The notes beneath the pieces were generated by a model. That model was not told where the DNA came from. It was given only the letters and a program-made list of their open reading frames with translations, and searched no databases. Below are positions 1-14,415 of a stretch of DNA of 64,000 bases, in pieces; position 1 is the first letter of the stretch; every line of letters starts with the position of its first letter. Position numbers and translations under genes: made by a program. This DNA is from Flammula alnicola (lineage: Eukaryota > Basidiomycota > Agaricomycetes > Agaricales > Strophariaceae): assembly GCA_015499995.1 (NCBI GenBank), contig JADNRV010000044.1, positions 283,023-347,022 on the forward strand, in the 5' to 3' direction.

Positions 1-858
1 ATTGGAATTAGTTTTGGCGGACTACAAACTAATCTAGTAAGCGCCTCTTAGCTGTGTTTTAATTTTTAGCGCCCCACGGGAGCCGGGGAAGTATATCATG
101 TGATTGGTTTCTCGTTGAAGGAGTGGTTCCAGCAAATCAAAGTCAAATTTTGCTTTTTGCTTTTAGGCCATATCTTGCTGTCGAATTCAACACTTTAATC
201 TAGCTTCATCAATGCCAAGTAACCAACGAGCATGCCTTGCTATTTGGTTTCGCCTTTCGGGATTCTTAAAGAAAGATATGTCGCCTGGATTCTGGAGTTC
301 GGCGGAGGACCTACCATCTTGAGGTCAAATGACTCAACAGACCACAAGGAGTGCGATCGGCAAGTGGAGCATGCTGACCAGCCTCCATCGTACCATACTT
401 ATTGAAGTGTTCTGTTCGCAGCAACCAGCGCTGCTTCCCTTCCATCCGGGCCCCGAGATATTTTCCCAAAGCAGTCGCCGCGGCGGTTATATGTCGACTA
501 CAATTCGTCGATCACCCTTTGTTTCTCAGCCATCTCGTGTGATTATGTCAAGAAATACTTGCTTATAATGAGTCCCCGCAATCCTGTATATCGGCTCTGG
601 TCTCATGACTCTTCATGTTCAAACATTTGAAGCGAAACGGAAAACATGCGATATCAACTCTCTTCACCTGACGCTTTCACATTAATCACACAGGCTAAAA
701 ATACGTGTTTAGCTGGCGTACTAACAATATGTGAGAGTTATTCGCTGAGATTTCAATTCTCTCTGACCGTTTTCCCCGCGTATCGCTTGCAGTTCGTGAT
801 GTAGCTCAGAATATAAATTGTGGCCGACCAATCTCGGAAGAGTGGCAAGACGCGCACC
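1..858. other. intergenic, upstream of the carboxylesterase
   Basis: No coding exon, RNA gene or repeat is recognised here. Open frames are short and resemble no known family. The last few hundred bases should contain the promoter and 5' leader of the esterase that starts at 859. Confidence 0.5.
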
Positions 859-3269
<2,411 letters not shown>

Positions 3270-3504
3270 CGGGTTGCCTTACCCAATTCTTTTTGTATAT
3301 TTTATTCCACCATTCTTCTTCGATGCCCTGTTGACCGCCTTTTCAACGGTTACCAACGGGTTTCAAGATTTTGTCGCCAGAGGGTTGGAGGAAGGGAGTA
3401 TAAACCGTCTATGATTACCAAAAGGTGTATTATATACTGTATAGAGCTGGATAGTGGGGGGTCTAAGTTTGTCGAACGCCAGTATCAATCGAGCGGTTCG
3501 TCAT

Positions 3505-5033
3505 CTAGCCGTGACCTATCATCATAGCTATTGGTGGCAGAGGACTCGATCCATCGTGAGCAAAGAAATCCTCCACAGTCAAAGGTCGCAGATCGAAACC
3601 CTGAGATTGTATGAGAATACAGCGTCGATTCGGATGAAGGAGAAACATACCTCCAGTTGTCCTTTGACCAATGCTTCGTGGTTGTCTGCGGTACTCCTCA
3701 TAAATTCTCGCACGGGAACCATAGCTGCATTCCGACACAGTTCTCTCAGATCTGATCCCGAAAGGCCTTCTGTTTGTTCTGCCAGAACTTGAACAGAGAA
3801 AGCAGGCGACAATTTAGTATCTTTCAGCATCTGAATTGGGATTATAAATTAGAATACATTTAACTCGAGCAGATACAGGTAAGATAGTCACCAGGTTCAG
3901 AATTTTCGTTCTTTGTTCGATATTGGGAAGGCCGATGCCGAACCGTTTCGGCATACGACGCAAAATAGCTGAGTCAATGTCATTTGGGCGATTTGTTGCA
4001 CCGAGTACCAAGATTCTGTCAGTTCCAGAAAGCAAGCCATCCCAAAGGCTATGGAAACATGGAAACATTGAGCAAGGTATCATAGTATTGGAGATGCAGG
4101 ACGCACGTCATGAACTCCGCCTTCATCATCCCTGTCACTTCATGGTCGCCCTTTGTCCGTTCTCTCAGGAAAGAGTCGATTTCGTCAATGAAGATGATTG
4201 AAGGTTGTGTTTTCCGCGCGAGGCTGAATAGACCCGCCACAAGCTTATTCGACTCTCCGTACCATTTGTTGGTGAGGACTGACGCGGCAATGTTGATGAA
4301 AGTAGCGCCAGACTCTTTGGCAAGCGCTTTTGCCAACATGGTCTTCCCGCACCCCGGAGGTCCGAAAAGGAGAACACCTTTTGGTGCTCCGAGAAGGGAG
4401 GACGACGAAGTGAAGAGATTTGGATATAGAAGGGGATATATTACAGATTCCCGGAGTGAGGAAATGATAGGATCAAGACCGCCAATATCTAAAAGTTGCG
4501 CGGAAATGAGACATCGGAAGAAGGAATAAGATTCCGATATTACCTGTGAATGTTACTTTGATATCATCCGGATGTATAACTTCATTCGCAACTTTGCCTG
4601 AATTTCCGAGTCAGAATAAAACAGAAATACGGAAGAGACGGCAAAACACACGTTCGTATTCGTCGAGCTTCAGTTCATGGTGCCCTAATCGCTTCAAGGC
4701 CTCCATTTGCTTCGTTTTCACGACGCTTTCCTTCTTATCTGGCGAGACGGCGTCGATAACCCACTGTTACGCAAACATTGCATTATTCGGAAAGGCGGAA
4801 CCACATTTGCCACGAAATCGGCTCACCTTCATCGTATAGTACAAAGCTGCCTTGCAAACATATTCCGTAAGTAATAAAATATGTTATTCTTGGAGAAACA
4901 TGCCCACTTGAGATGCAAGAAAGATTGCAACTGGTAATAAGTACGGTCCATTATGAGCACCCATTTATTAAAACAAAGTTCTCGAGGTTATCACACCTTC
5001 AAACGCAGCCCGCTTTGTTCCTGGAGACACCAT
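3505..5033 (-). CDS. MSP1: mitochondrial outer-membrane AAA ATPase Msp1 (ATAD1 family)
   Basis: Membrane-anchored AAA protein that extracts mislocalised tail-anchored and precursor proteins from the outer mitochondrial membrane. Small 5' exons give a short N-terminus ([12 protein letters not shown]) and a hydrophobic segment ([15 protein letters not shown]), matching the family's single N-terminal anchor. A linker ending in HPDDIKVTF leads to the Msp1 signature [20 protein letters not shown]. The AAA core shows Walker A GPPGCGKT, the pore-loop region KWYGESNK, Walker B IIFIDEID with SFLRER, sensor 1 [10 protein letters not shown], arginine fingers RRMPKRF, and the sensor-2 helix region [15 protein letters not shown]. 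The order and identity match yeast Msp1 closely. The start is the ATG at 5033, since upstream sequence offers no membrane segment. The C-terminus after [15 protein letters not shown] is short, and the TAG at 3505 is the first stop. At least seven introns. No frame damage was seen. Confidence 0.93.
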
Positions 5034-6086
5034 TGTAGTCGATATTGAGTTAGGTAAATAAGGCCAGCAGGTATTAGGGGTATCCTCCAGTCGAGTAAGC
5101 AGTTTGGAGGGTCGGAACGTAGCTTGGAATGGTAGCAGGGCCAAAAAGTGCACACCAAATTTCCAGGTGATAACTTGAATTAGTTGGAGTCACGGTCACA
5201 TCATGTCACCCCAACGTTAACTTCCCAGGTCCACTCCGATGCGACTTGGGTCCTCTGTGACGCTCTGTCCAACCTCCGCCTGGGACCGGTACAACCTTAC
5301 AGACTTGTTCCAGGAATGAGATATCCATATATGCTACAGGAATAAGTCATTCAAAGGTGACTAAACAGAGTATCTACACAGTACAGCTATTCGTAACTTG
5401 GTGGCTGGCGAAATCTAATCTACAGAATTATACTTTGCGAAACGGGACTGATAGCAATGCGATAGCTAAACGAGAGCAATGATCGTCCTCCGGCCGAGAT
5501 GAGGAGGATGCATGGAGTGGAGGCACGCCCAAGGAGTGCCAAGTCTTGAAGTGGGTGAAGACTTGACTTAGTCAAGTAACGCAAAGACGCAACCCCTGGT
5601 ATTAGTAGAAGGGGCGGAGGATAAACCTTGACTTCTAAAAGCAAGGGAATTAGGAAGCTTGAGGCAGCCAGTCCATAACAGGGCACTGTACAGATGGGCA
5701 AGAAGGTTGGAAAGAGAGAGGAAGAGAGATGCTAGAGTTGGACCAGAGAAAAAATTGAGGGAAAACAGAGATGGATAGAGTGTGTATGTCTAGAAGACTG
5801 GGGTCGAGGAAAGAGCAGAAAAGGAAAGACGCAGTGAAACACAAACGAAGGATGACGCCTCGGCGGTGATGACATTATTCAGGTAGTGGATAGATGTCGC
5901 CGGATCCCGTAGAGGTAGAAGAACGAAGAGAAGAGGACAGCACGCGAGGGCGGGTTGAAAGAAATATGAAAAGATGATGGATTGGTGCGACACACGAACT
6001 AGGGACATTGTCGAGACAGGCGAGGGGCGAGTGAAACTGTTAATGTGCAAGTACAGCGACATTGACTTCGACACAACAGCCGCGTC
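5034..6086. other. intergenic, strongly purine/pyrimidine-skewed
   Basis: No recognisable gene. From about 5640 to 6000 the plus strand is rich in A and G (GAGAGAGGAAGAGAGATG type), so the minus strand is pyrimidine rich and gives hydrophobic, Ser/Leu/Phe-rich open frames that look like low-complexity artefacts. It may be the 3' untranslated region of the minus-strand gene ending at 6087. Confidence 0.4.
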
Positions 6087-6641
6087 TTAAAGGGAGGTCC
6101 TATGGATGGAAGGGGGACGAGCACCTGCAGTTGGGGCGGTGACCTTTGTCTTGGTGTATGCTGTGCTAGGCCGACGGGGAATATTTGACATGCCAACACC
6201 CCCCTCCGAGGAAGCGGTCAATGCAGACCTAGAAGATGCGGAGACATGGCGAGAGACCCTTCCGAAGCGACGACCAGCGGGGAAAACGACGGAGGATACT
6301 GGCATGCTATAGATGGGTGAGGGGCTAATGAAAAGAGGGGTTGATTGCGAGCGGGCCCTTAGGTTGCACTTGCGGTAAAGATAGAATGCCACAAGGGCAC
6401 AGAGAAACAATACTACGGCGGGGGATGCAATGAGCACACGATAGATACGAGGACAGGAAGGCGACGCACTTGATCCAATGACAATGAGTTTAATGACCCA
6501 CAAGCTAACGCCTTTGCCATGGCCATTATCAGAATTTAAAGCGCGAGGTACGAAGGTCCCAAGGGGCGAGGCCTCGACGATGTGAAGGAGAAAACTCGCG
6601 AAAACGTAGGTGACTATTGCGAGAGGAGAAATGGCCACCAT
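6087..6641 (-). CDS. hypothetical single-pass membrane protein
   Basis: Open frame of 184 codons from an ATG at 6641. The first ~25 residues form a signal-peptide-like segment (MVAISPLAIVTYVFASFLLH) ending near EASP. A short luminal part (RALNSDNGHGKG) follows, then hydrophobic stretches around residues 45-55 and 70-88, the second (AVVLFLCALVAFYLYRK) ending in a basic stop-transfer run. The tail is rich in Ser, Arg and Pro. This layout suggests a small type-I membrane protein with a cytosolic tail. No family is recognised. An intron might be hidden between the two hydrophobic stretches, which would leave a single membrane span. The real gene could be longer. Confidence 0.4.
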   Translation of the reverse strand: MVAISPLAIVTYVFASFLLHIVEASPLGTFVPRALNSDNGHGKGVSLWVIKLIVIGSSASPSCPRIYRVLIASPAVVLFLCALVAFYLYRKCNLRARSQSTPLFISPSPIYSMPVSSVVFPAGRRFGRVSRHVSASSRSALTASSEGGVGMSNIPRRPSTAYTKTKVTAPTAGARPPSIHRTSL

Positions 6642-7945
6642 GATGTCAAAGGATGGATATTGCTGCCGGAATTGAAGAGAAGGATCTTAAAACAAGTAAT
6701 TCAGTTGGAGGATGTATGAGACGAGAGGAGCTACCAACCACAGAAAGAGCGACTCGTCCTTAAGAGGTGTCGCTAATAAGGACGATGGAGAGGAAGAAGA
6801 AAAGGGATAAGCAGGGAAAGGAATATGAGGTTTGGGGGGAAACGAGGAAGGGAGCTCAAGTAGGCTATTTAAAGGAAGACATAAAGCATCGAGAGATGCG
6901 AAGTACAAGATAAGATTGGCGGCGGTTTGGGTTCAATGTGCTGGCTGCGGCGTCGAATGTCAGCTAAATGCGGCCCAAGATTGCATTGAACGGAGCTGGA
7001 AACATCCGAACTTTGTGGGTGACCAAAAGGATCCCACACGACCTTAGGATGAAGAAATGAAGAAAACCACATATCCCAGATCGAACATCACGATGAGTTA
7101 AGATGAGTCATCCATACTTCCGGATCCGGAAGATAATAGTATTGGAGGGTGCTAGTAAGGATGCAGTGAATGATACGGGCGAGGAAGTTGACAAGGAAAG
7201 TCAAGCGCTCCTCCGCACCTGTGGAAGCGAACTGCTATAATCAGCTGGTCTTGACTGTATGTGGACGGCCGACGTGTAGACATTCAAGTCGGGACAATGC
7301 GGGATGGCACGTTGCAAAGGTGAGGCAAATGCCCAAGAGCGCCTAAATCAAGTCTGCTGATGGACCGTGTCAACAACCAGCAGGGAATCAGGACCTGGGC
7401 GCCCGGGCGCTCACCTTTTGCATGCCATCTTGGAGTCCATGTATAATGACGATTGGTCATGTATAGAGTGCCAAAGAGAGTTTTCTCTCACAGGTTACAG
7501 CCTTGACGAATGTACATACGAGTACATTGCTCCGAGAAGCCGCAGTCATCTGCTTCTGTGCATCGTCAATCCTAGGCCGGGATCTCGGGTTACTTGAAAG
7601 GACATTTCTTGAGATATTTTTGAGATTATGAGCAATTTAATCTAGTCTATTGTGAGTGCAAAATCCAACCCGAGGATCTCGTCATATCGAGCGATGTGTT
7701 CACACCTTTCTGTCATCTGAAGTTTCAGATTTCGGAAGTTTGATTCGATAGTGAGGCATTTAAAAACAATCATAAAGACCCCAGAATCCCGACGCGAGCT
7801 CCCAGAAGACGGAGGACAGGAAGTGAGATCGCGGTTAGGTTGATGTTGAGAACAAGAATGGTGGTGTCGGCCGTGTGGCATAACTTAGCTAAACCCTAAC
7901 CCGAACACATGCCTTTCCTTCCTCCTGCCACAAACACCGACGACG
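6642..7945. other. intergenic between divergent genes
   Basis: Lies between the minus-strand membrane-protein candidate and plus-strand ALG11, so both promoters should be here. Short frames such as 7367-7597 resemble nothing and are not called. A CT-rich minus-strand stretch (6740-6850) is compatible with a fungal pyrimidine-rich promoter. Confidence 0.4.
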
Positions 7946-9979
7946 ATGACGAACATTATCGCCTTTCTTCCACTGGGGTTATTCTGGCTTGTCTTGGTTC
8001 AACCTCTTTTATTTGTTCCAACACTATGGATTTCACTGCGGGTATATAGCTGGCTACTGCGCTCCTCCAACCTTGGGCGTCGGACCGCATTGCTCACAGA
8101 ACTGGGTTACTCAGACGGAGACAAGAAACGCATTGTGGGCTTCTTCCACCCATATTGGTAAGTATTCACCACTAGCAGATACACGGTGCTATCTGATTCT
8201 ACGTTTAGGCTTAAAGTAATGCTGGCGGAGGTGGCGAACGGGTGTTGTGGACTGCCATAGCTGCTATGCAGCGTACAGATCCTGACATTATCAGCGTCGT
8301 GTATAGCGGAGATATCGACGTTACCAAAGACGAAATCATCTCCAAAGTCAAAGTAAGCTTTTTCTTGATGGCGTATGCCCGTACGCTGCTCACGGAGGCT
8401 GTGTGTCTCCTCCGTTCATTAGGCTAGATTTGACATCACGCTGGATCCCAAATCACTTCATTTTGTCTTCCTTCAATCACGCCGCCTGGTTGAAGATTAT
8501 ACCTGGCCTCGTTTTACGCTATTGGGACAGAGTCTTGGTTCCATGTATCTTGCATGGGAGTCGATGTCCAAACTTATTCCGGACTTATACATTGGTTCGA
8601 TTTCCGTGCACACGATCTACGGAACTCATCTAATCATGAATGGGCCTTCTTAGACACTATGGGTTATACTTTCACTTTCCATGTCGTCTCCCAACTAGGA
8701 CGCATCCCGATTGGTGCATATGTCCATTACCCAACTATCAGTACAGATATGCTGGCTCGCGTGAAATCTAGAAAAAAATGGCACACAAATGCAGACGAAA
8801 TATCGTCCTCTGCGATATTGAGCCATCTGAAACTCTTGTAAGTTCCGTTAGTCTGCTGAGCGTTGGATCTGGCCTGACAGAAACTCAAACCGTTGCCAGG
8901 TACTATCGTCTCTTCATGTATTATTACGTGTTATCTCTTCGGACCTCCTCCTTTGTAATGGTGAACTCATCGTGGACGAAGAATCACGTCGATTCCATTC
9001 TACAATATTCCGACATCTTAATGGACGCCCTACACATGGTTCCTCCATTGGTCGCAATTAAACTGTTCACGTCACGAAATGCGCCTAGTACTGCCAGAAT
9101 CGTTTATCCTCCCTGCGATACTCGTGAAATGGCTTCTTTCCCGCTCATGCCTCGGCACCATATTGTTTTGAGCGTTGCCCAATTCCGGTTAGTAGTTCGG
9201 TGCCCCACCCTTCGCATATTCTCCTATTGACCCAAATCATAGCCCAGAGAAAGATCACCGAGCACAATTGATTGCATTCCACCGGCTTCTCCAACTAAAC
9301 CCGGAGTATGCACGGAATAACGACGATCAAGTTAAATTGGTGCTCGTAGGCGGAAGTCGCAACGATGGCGATGCGAAACGCGTTGTCGAGCTTCGCAACC
9401 TGGCAAAAGAGCTTGGTATTGAGGTATATGTCCGCCATCTATAATTATATTGAAGGCTGATCTCAAGTGACATTTTTCATAGCCACACGTCGAATTTGTT
9501 GTAAATGCCACTTATCCCGTTGTGCTTGACTGGCTTTCGAAGGCCAGCATAGGCCTCAGCACGATGGTGGATGAACATTTTGGCATAAACATAGTAGAAT
9601 TTATGGTAGGCGACAGCTTCGTGACAAGGTCTTTGACGAACCCTTGACCCTATAATAGGCCGCAGGAGTCATACCTGTTGCACATGCATCAGGTGGTCCA
9701 TTGAAAGATATTATCGTACCATTCAACGGAGAAAGAACAGGTAGCGTCTATTTTCCGTGCCCACGATCATCTGTCTAATGCCATTAATCAGGGTTTCATG
9801 CGCGGACATTAGAGGAGTTTGCAGATGCAATGCAGACAGTTCTGGCACTTTCCCCGGAAGAAGAAATGGCACTGCGATGGCGGGCCCGGGCGTGGGCCGT
9901 TCAGCGATTTTCAGAGGAAGAATTCGAAAGGGGATGGAATCAAAGTGGTTGGCGGGCTTGTTTATTGCCACCTTCGTGA
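7946..9979 (+). CDS. ALG11: Alg11, GDP-Man:Man3GlcNAc2-PP-dolichol alpha-1,2-mannosyltransferase
   Basis: ER membrane glycosyltransferase (GT4) that adds the fourth and fifth mannoses to the lipid-linked oligosaccharide on the cytosolic side, for N-glycosylation. The ATG at 7946 begins a hydrophobic N-terminal anchor ([20 protein letters not shown]). Exons then give [84 protein letters not shown] and LSVAQFRPEKDH. The C-terminal GT-B half has [23 protein letters not shown], the nucleotide-sugar EX7E region [21 protein letters not shown], and [17 protein letters not shown]. It ends [10 protein letters not shown] at TGA 9977-9979. Seven introns with canonical ends were placed and every junction restores frame, so the gene looks intact. 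Length is about 500 residues, normal for the family. Confidence 0.95.
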
Positions 9980-10739
9980 TTTTTAGCACGCCGATGTCGA
10001 GTTGCTTCAAAAAACCTTCTGCATACTCGGCGCCTTGGGGGAATGTTTCCCTTCTTAAATAAAGGATCTCATCCGCAGCGATATATTCTGTTCAGTACGC
10101 GATAAGCTGCTTTGAAGTAATAAGCTGGACGGTCACTGCCGCCCTATTCCAGAAACGCAACATATATCCATGTATCACCGCGGAACGCTATTCAATGAAA
10201 TTTTTCATTGTCGTCTCGATCATGAGAATATAAAATTAATGTTACCATGTTCCGTTCCCCCAGCATAGATTCTATTGGGATTCTGGGAAGTGTTGAGATG
10301 ACGCTGGCAGAGATTCCAGATGTATTCGAACAGGGGATCGTGCCACGGCAAGGAGCATATGAGTGAGAAATCGAAAGAGGTGTGATGGGGTTTCAGTCCA
10401 ACAGTCCATTCAATCCGGCCGAAGTCTTGCAAGCAGGAACCGATTTTTGGGGTACTAGTAGCTGGCTGGACACATAATGAAGATTCAGGAAGATTCGTCT
10501 TCCTCGTCTACATATATTTACAGTACGTACTAGCTGGAATCTGAGGCTTGATAAGCCAGGATCCGGAGCACTGCCTAGGCGTCGAAGCATTCATGCCCGC
10601 CGCCCGCTTGAACTCCCACAACAAAACTCCAAAGCCATGACTGTCTCTACGACAGATGAAAGGAATCGGTGATCAGTTTTTGGCAGTTGGTATCATATGT
10701 CATAAGTGACACGCAAAAACAGATGTTATAGATTTAGAC
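9980..10739. other. intergenic, nothing recognised
   Basis: No supported gene. Minus-strand frames at 10220-10432 and 10393-10590 have no recognisable motif. The stretch follows the decayed FMN oxidase (10740-11670) in its direction of transcription, so it may contain the unrecognisable remains of that gene's C-terminus. Confidence 0.35.
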
Positions 10740-11670
10740 AAACCCGGCTCGAATACCGAGCTGAACAAGAGCGTGAGCTTTCTGCATGGGCTTTTTTGAT
10801 CTCGTGCTGTTGTTGTATCACACAAAATAGTGGCTAGTGACTGAATGGCTGCGTCAGTCTGTCGACCTCCCAAAAAAGCCGGGCCTGTTCAAAGGTTCGA
10901 CTTCGCGCTTTAATTTTGATCTTTCCCACCGTGGTAGGAAATAGTGATCCCCTTTACGCCACGATCCCATTGACGCCGTACTGCAGGGCCTTCTCTGTCT
11001 CCTAGATTTGTGTTTCAAACCTTTGTTTCAAAAGTGACCGATGGAGCTGACATACCTGTCCAGGACACTCAAGATTCTTTCGGAAACTAGCGAATCTTCA
11101 TACTTGTCCGAAGAACCTGAGTTCGTCCCAGCTTCCATGGACCTCAGGACCCCAGAATCGGGGATTACCTCCTCCAAATATTCCATTCCAAAGAAGTCCG
11201 CCTCCCGAGGTTTAGGACCACCAGAAAGGTATAGCTTGTCAAGACCGCCCGAGTCATGCGGGGCCCAGGCACTGCGGTGACCGGCTACTGTTTCGTACTG
11301 CTGAACCCCGGATCTTACTGGCGGACTTCGATGTCAACGCCACGGATGGCGGGCAATAGACATGGTGTCAAAAAAAAAAGCCGAGCCGTGGGTTTGTTCT
11401 CTTTTGCAGGCCTGCAAGCTCGAGCAATGAGACGGTGATATCGTTTCTGAGGGGTCTAGACATACGACAGAACACTTTTAGACCACGAGGCAAAGATTAA
11501 TTGGACTGAACGAACCAATAGAGTTGGAAGCGACAAACCAATGGTCTGAGGTCTCTATCCCCATTGGATTTTGCCTGTTTTATCCATGGCGCAATGGTTT
11601 CTGTGTCTAGTGTGAAAAAGGTCAGAGCCGCTCAGCGCCTGCACACCAATGGGAGCAATAAAGACAAATG
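10740..11670 (-). pseudogene. decayed FMN-dependent alpha-hydroxy-acid oxidase (FMN_dh family)
   Basis: Pieces of the same protein as the intact neighbour at 11790-13459 appear in the correct order on the minus strand but in different frames. They are VFIAPIGVQ (about 11640-11665), RFQLYWF after SNGD (about 11510-11570), NDITVSLL (about 11420), DTMSI then WR (about 11350), EADFFGMEYLEE (about 11180-11220), WDELRFF (about 11110-11130), TEKALQYGVNGIVA (about 10957-11000), GRQTDAAIQSL (about 10835-10868) and KLTLLF with GIRAG (about 10745-10780). Stops and frame changes separate them, and there are short insertions, for example about 16 bases inside the V-S-N-H-G site. The relic appears to be missing its start and its C-terminal end. 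It is most simply a dead tandem copy, though diverged enough to be older than a recent duplication. Confidence 0.8.
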
Positions 11671-11789
11671 AACGGTCCGGCAGACTTGAAAGAGAAAGAG
11701 AAAGAGTTTGATTCAAGTGTAACCAATTTACTCATCGGCGATAGATCTAATGACGATGTTGGGAGCAAAAAAAAATCCAATCGTCGATC

Positions 11790-13459
11790 TTAGGTCAACT
11801 TGACAATGACTTCTTCGCCCTTTCCTTGTATCTCTTTAATGCTCGCGAAACCGGCTAAACCGAGAGTATTATCCAAGTCGGCCAACGTGTGGCGTAAAAC
11901 TTGTTCGACACCCGCCTGGCCTCCAACAATCGAGCCATATACCCACGGACGGCCAACTGAAAGGAAGCCAATCCATTTATGAGAAAACGGCAGCAACCCA
12001 TGACGTGTAAAACGACTTACGAAGCACAGCTTGGGCACCAAGAGCCAATGCCTTGATGATATCGCTTCCGGTACGAATGCCGGAGTCGAAGAAGATTGTG
12101 AGTTTTCCTGCCTGCTGTGCGGCCTTAACTTTAGAAGATTTCATGATCATTTCTAAAGCAAGGAGCGACGGAATGGCTCCGTCGACTTGTCGACCGCCTG
12201 GGTAGCGAACAAAACTGATCAACGGTATATAAGGGGTCGTAGCACTGTATTAGTCTCACCGTGATTAGACACAACAATTCCATCGGCACCGTAATCTATG
12301 GCCTTTTCAGCGTCCTGTTTATAATTCGTCAATCAATCAGACAAAGAACATTGGTCACATCAGTCAACATAAAGATACACACATGAACACTCTGAATTCC
12401 TTTGAGCACGAGCGGCCCTTCCCAGTTCTCCCTCAAGAACTTCAGGTCTTCCCAGTCACGATACAATCCAGAATTGGCTTCTTTCAACCATTCCGTTCCG
12501 AAGAAAATGGCTTCTTTGGCCTTGGCATCACCCGCAGCAACACCTTTGTCGATTTTAGAGGGATCGTACGGGAATTCGGGATGTTCGTTGGTCACTGGCT
12601 GTTTGCCATACTTTGCCATGAAGACAGGATCGGATTTGCCAATCTGGACTCCTACGCCATGGAGAAAGGGTATGTAGGCGGACTCAAGATCATGACGCCG
12701 CCATCCGATAGACATAGTGTCCAAAGTGACTACGAGTGCTTTGTAGTTGTTCTCCTTGGCTCGCTTGAGAAGGGAAAGAGTAACGTCATTGTTTTTTGGC
12801 CTATTCGCGACAGACAAGTATTACTACATGCTTCGGGTCGTCTTGATATTTAACGCACCAATAAAGCTGGAACCAGCGGTGTCCATCGCCGTTTGCTTCG
12901 GCGATTTCTTCGATTGTTCGACTAGCCGCCGTGCTTAAGATATATGGCACTCCGAGTGCCTTTCCTGCGCGAGCAGGATTGAACTCAGCGTCTGGGTGGA
13001 AGATACCTTGTACCCCTATCGGCGCAATGAATATAGGCGAAGAATGAGTGACACCAAAAATTGTTGTCTGATAAGGGATATCATGTTAATTTTGGAGGGT
13101 TTCGAAACTAATCAACGAGTTACACACCTCCAAGCTCCGTTTGGTCGCATTTACCAGCATCCTAGGAATGATCCCATATTTCTCAAATGCCTGGCGATTA
13201 GCGCGATAGGTTGCGTTTGTTCCAGCACTTCCGCCGGCATACATGAATGCTCCTGTTCGTGTGGAAGCTGATTGTCAGCTCCGAGTCATGAAGGAAGGAA
13301 GATAGGTTTCTTACCTCCATAATCTTTTAGCTTCTCCCTGGCCTTTGCTTCAATTTCCTCAAAAACTACAGTCCCAAGGGGCTGAGGAGCAGCACGGCTA
13401 CTATAGAGATCTAGCATATAGGAGCTCCATGGATTCCCAGTAGCTGTCGAATCGGCCAT
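11790..13459 (-). CDS. FMN-dependent alpha-hydroxy-acid oxidase (lactate 2-monooxygenase-like)
   Basis: TIM-barrel flavoenzyme of the FMN_dh family (glycolate oxidase, lactate oxidase and lactate 2-monooxygenase). These oxidise 2-hydroxy acids to 2-oxo acids or decarboxylated products. The ATG at 13459 begins MADSTATGNPWSSYMLDLY. Landmarks in order: AFMYAGGSAGTNATYRANR, IFIAPIGVQGIFHPDAE, LSTAASRTIEEIAEANGDG, RWFQLYWP, NNDVTLSLLKRAKENNYKAL, LDTMSIGWRRHDLE. A long insert (FMAKYGKQPVTNEHPEFPYD and onward) resembles the loop that separates lactate 2-monooxygenase types from glycolate oxidases. The end carries PLVLKGIQ, the catalytic His and substrate Arg in SNHGGRQVDGAIPSL, and the FMN-phosphate site FFDSGIRTGSDIIKALALGA followed by VLLGRPWVYG. 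Introns interrupt SNHG|GRQ and AVL|LGRP, and each junction is in frame. The substrate cannot be assigned from sequence. Confidence 0.9.
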
Positions 13460-13574
13460 GATGTTGAGTGGTAGGTGCACTAGGTTGGATAGAAATCGAA
13501 AGGGAGATAAGACTGTTGAGGAGTTAAAGTTGGGTCGTTATTTAAGCCTGAGCAGCCATTCCTCTCGGCAAAGC

Positions 13575-13608
13575 ATTCCCCGGGAATTCTAGATGCGCAT
13601 ATGCGCAT
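13575..13608. promoter_or_regulatory. two adjacent perfect palindromes upstream of the FMN oxidase
   Basis: ATTCCCCGGGAAT (13575-13587, odd-centred) and ATGCGCATATGCGCAT (13593-13608, 16 bp, fully self-complementary) sit five bases apart, about 116-149 bp upstream of the oxidase ATG at 13459. Symmetry like this is typical of sites for dimeric transcription factors. The role is an inference. Confidence 0.4.
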
Positions 13609-14415
13609 ATGGACGAGGTCATGAGAATCGATGGTTCACTGAACAAGGCGGCAGGTGATTGCAACTGATGTTGAAATACAGCTTACAAATTTACAATAAC
13701 CCAACCTAACCCAACCAACTCTCTCAACTCTCGCTCCCACCTCCGTCCCTTCGAGGTTCTTTATGTGATCTCGTGGTACTTCTGGGACAACCTTCAACCG
13801 CAGGCAAACTGTAGGACAGTTAAATATATGCCACTAGTGTAATAAGGAATATATCTTCTTCAATTATTGGTTCGATCGCGAGGGTTGACATCCAAATGTC
13901 CATCCAAGCAAATGCTTTTGCTTGAGGTGGTTTAGATGTCAGTGGTCGAGGGTGTATGGTCTTGAAGGGTATATAGCTTTGGTGTAGCTGACAATCGTCC
14001 AAAGCTCGTGAAATTAGCTAACTATCCGAATTTGCATGATATGGAACTGTTGAAACTCGAAACGCACCGGTTGCAGTCCTCATAGGATACGCTACATAGC
14101 TTTGGGGATAGAAATATGAGCATAAGTGCAGAGTTTGTCCCTGTGGTCGCCGAACGTTTCCTTCCGTGAGAAACTCGTACCTGATGGGCCTGACCAGTGA
14201 CCGTCGTGCGCGTTCAAAAATATATAACGCTATGACAGAACATATCGTTCGGAGAAAGTAGCGGCGTCCAACGTGTGCAGACGTGTCCCCTTCCGATTTC
14301 TTCACCTTTTCTTGTACTTATCCTCTACTTATCCATTCATTACAGGTCTTATTCAACCTGTTGGGTTCAGTGCAAGACCTGAGTAGCGTTCCTACTGTGC
14401 TGTCACTCAGCAGTG
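13609..14415. other. intergenic between divergent genes
   Basis: Shared upstream region of the FMN oxidase (-) and the SUN-domain gene (+). Contains a CCAACC-rich stretch near 13698-13720. No coding segment is supported. Confidence 0.4.

Noticed and set aside
8580..8620. GGTTCGATTTCC as a possible tRNA T-arm
   Set aside because: It lies inside an ALG11 intron and no acceptor or anticodon stem can be paired around it.
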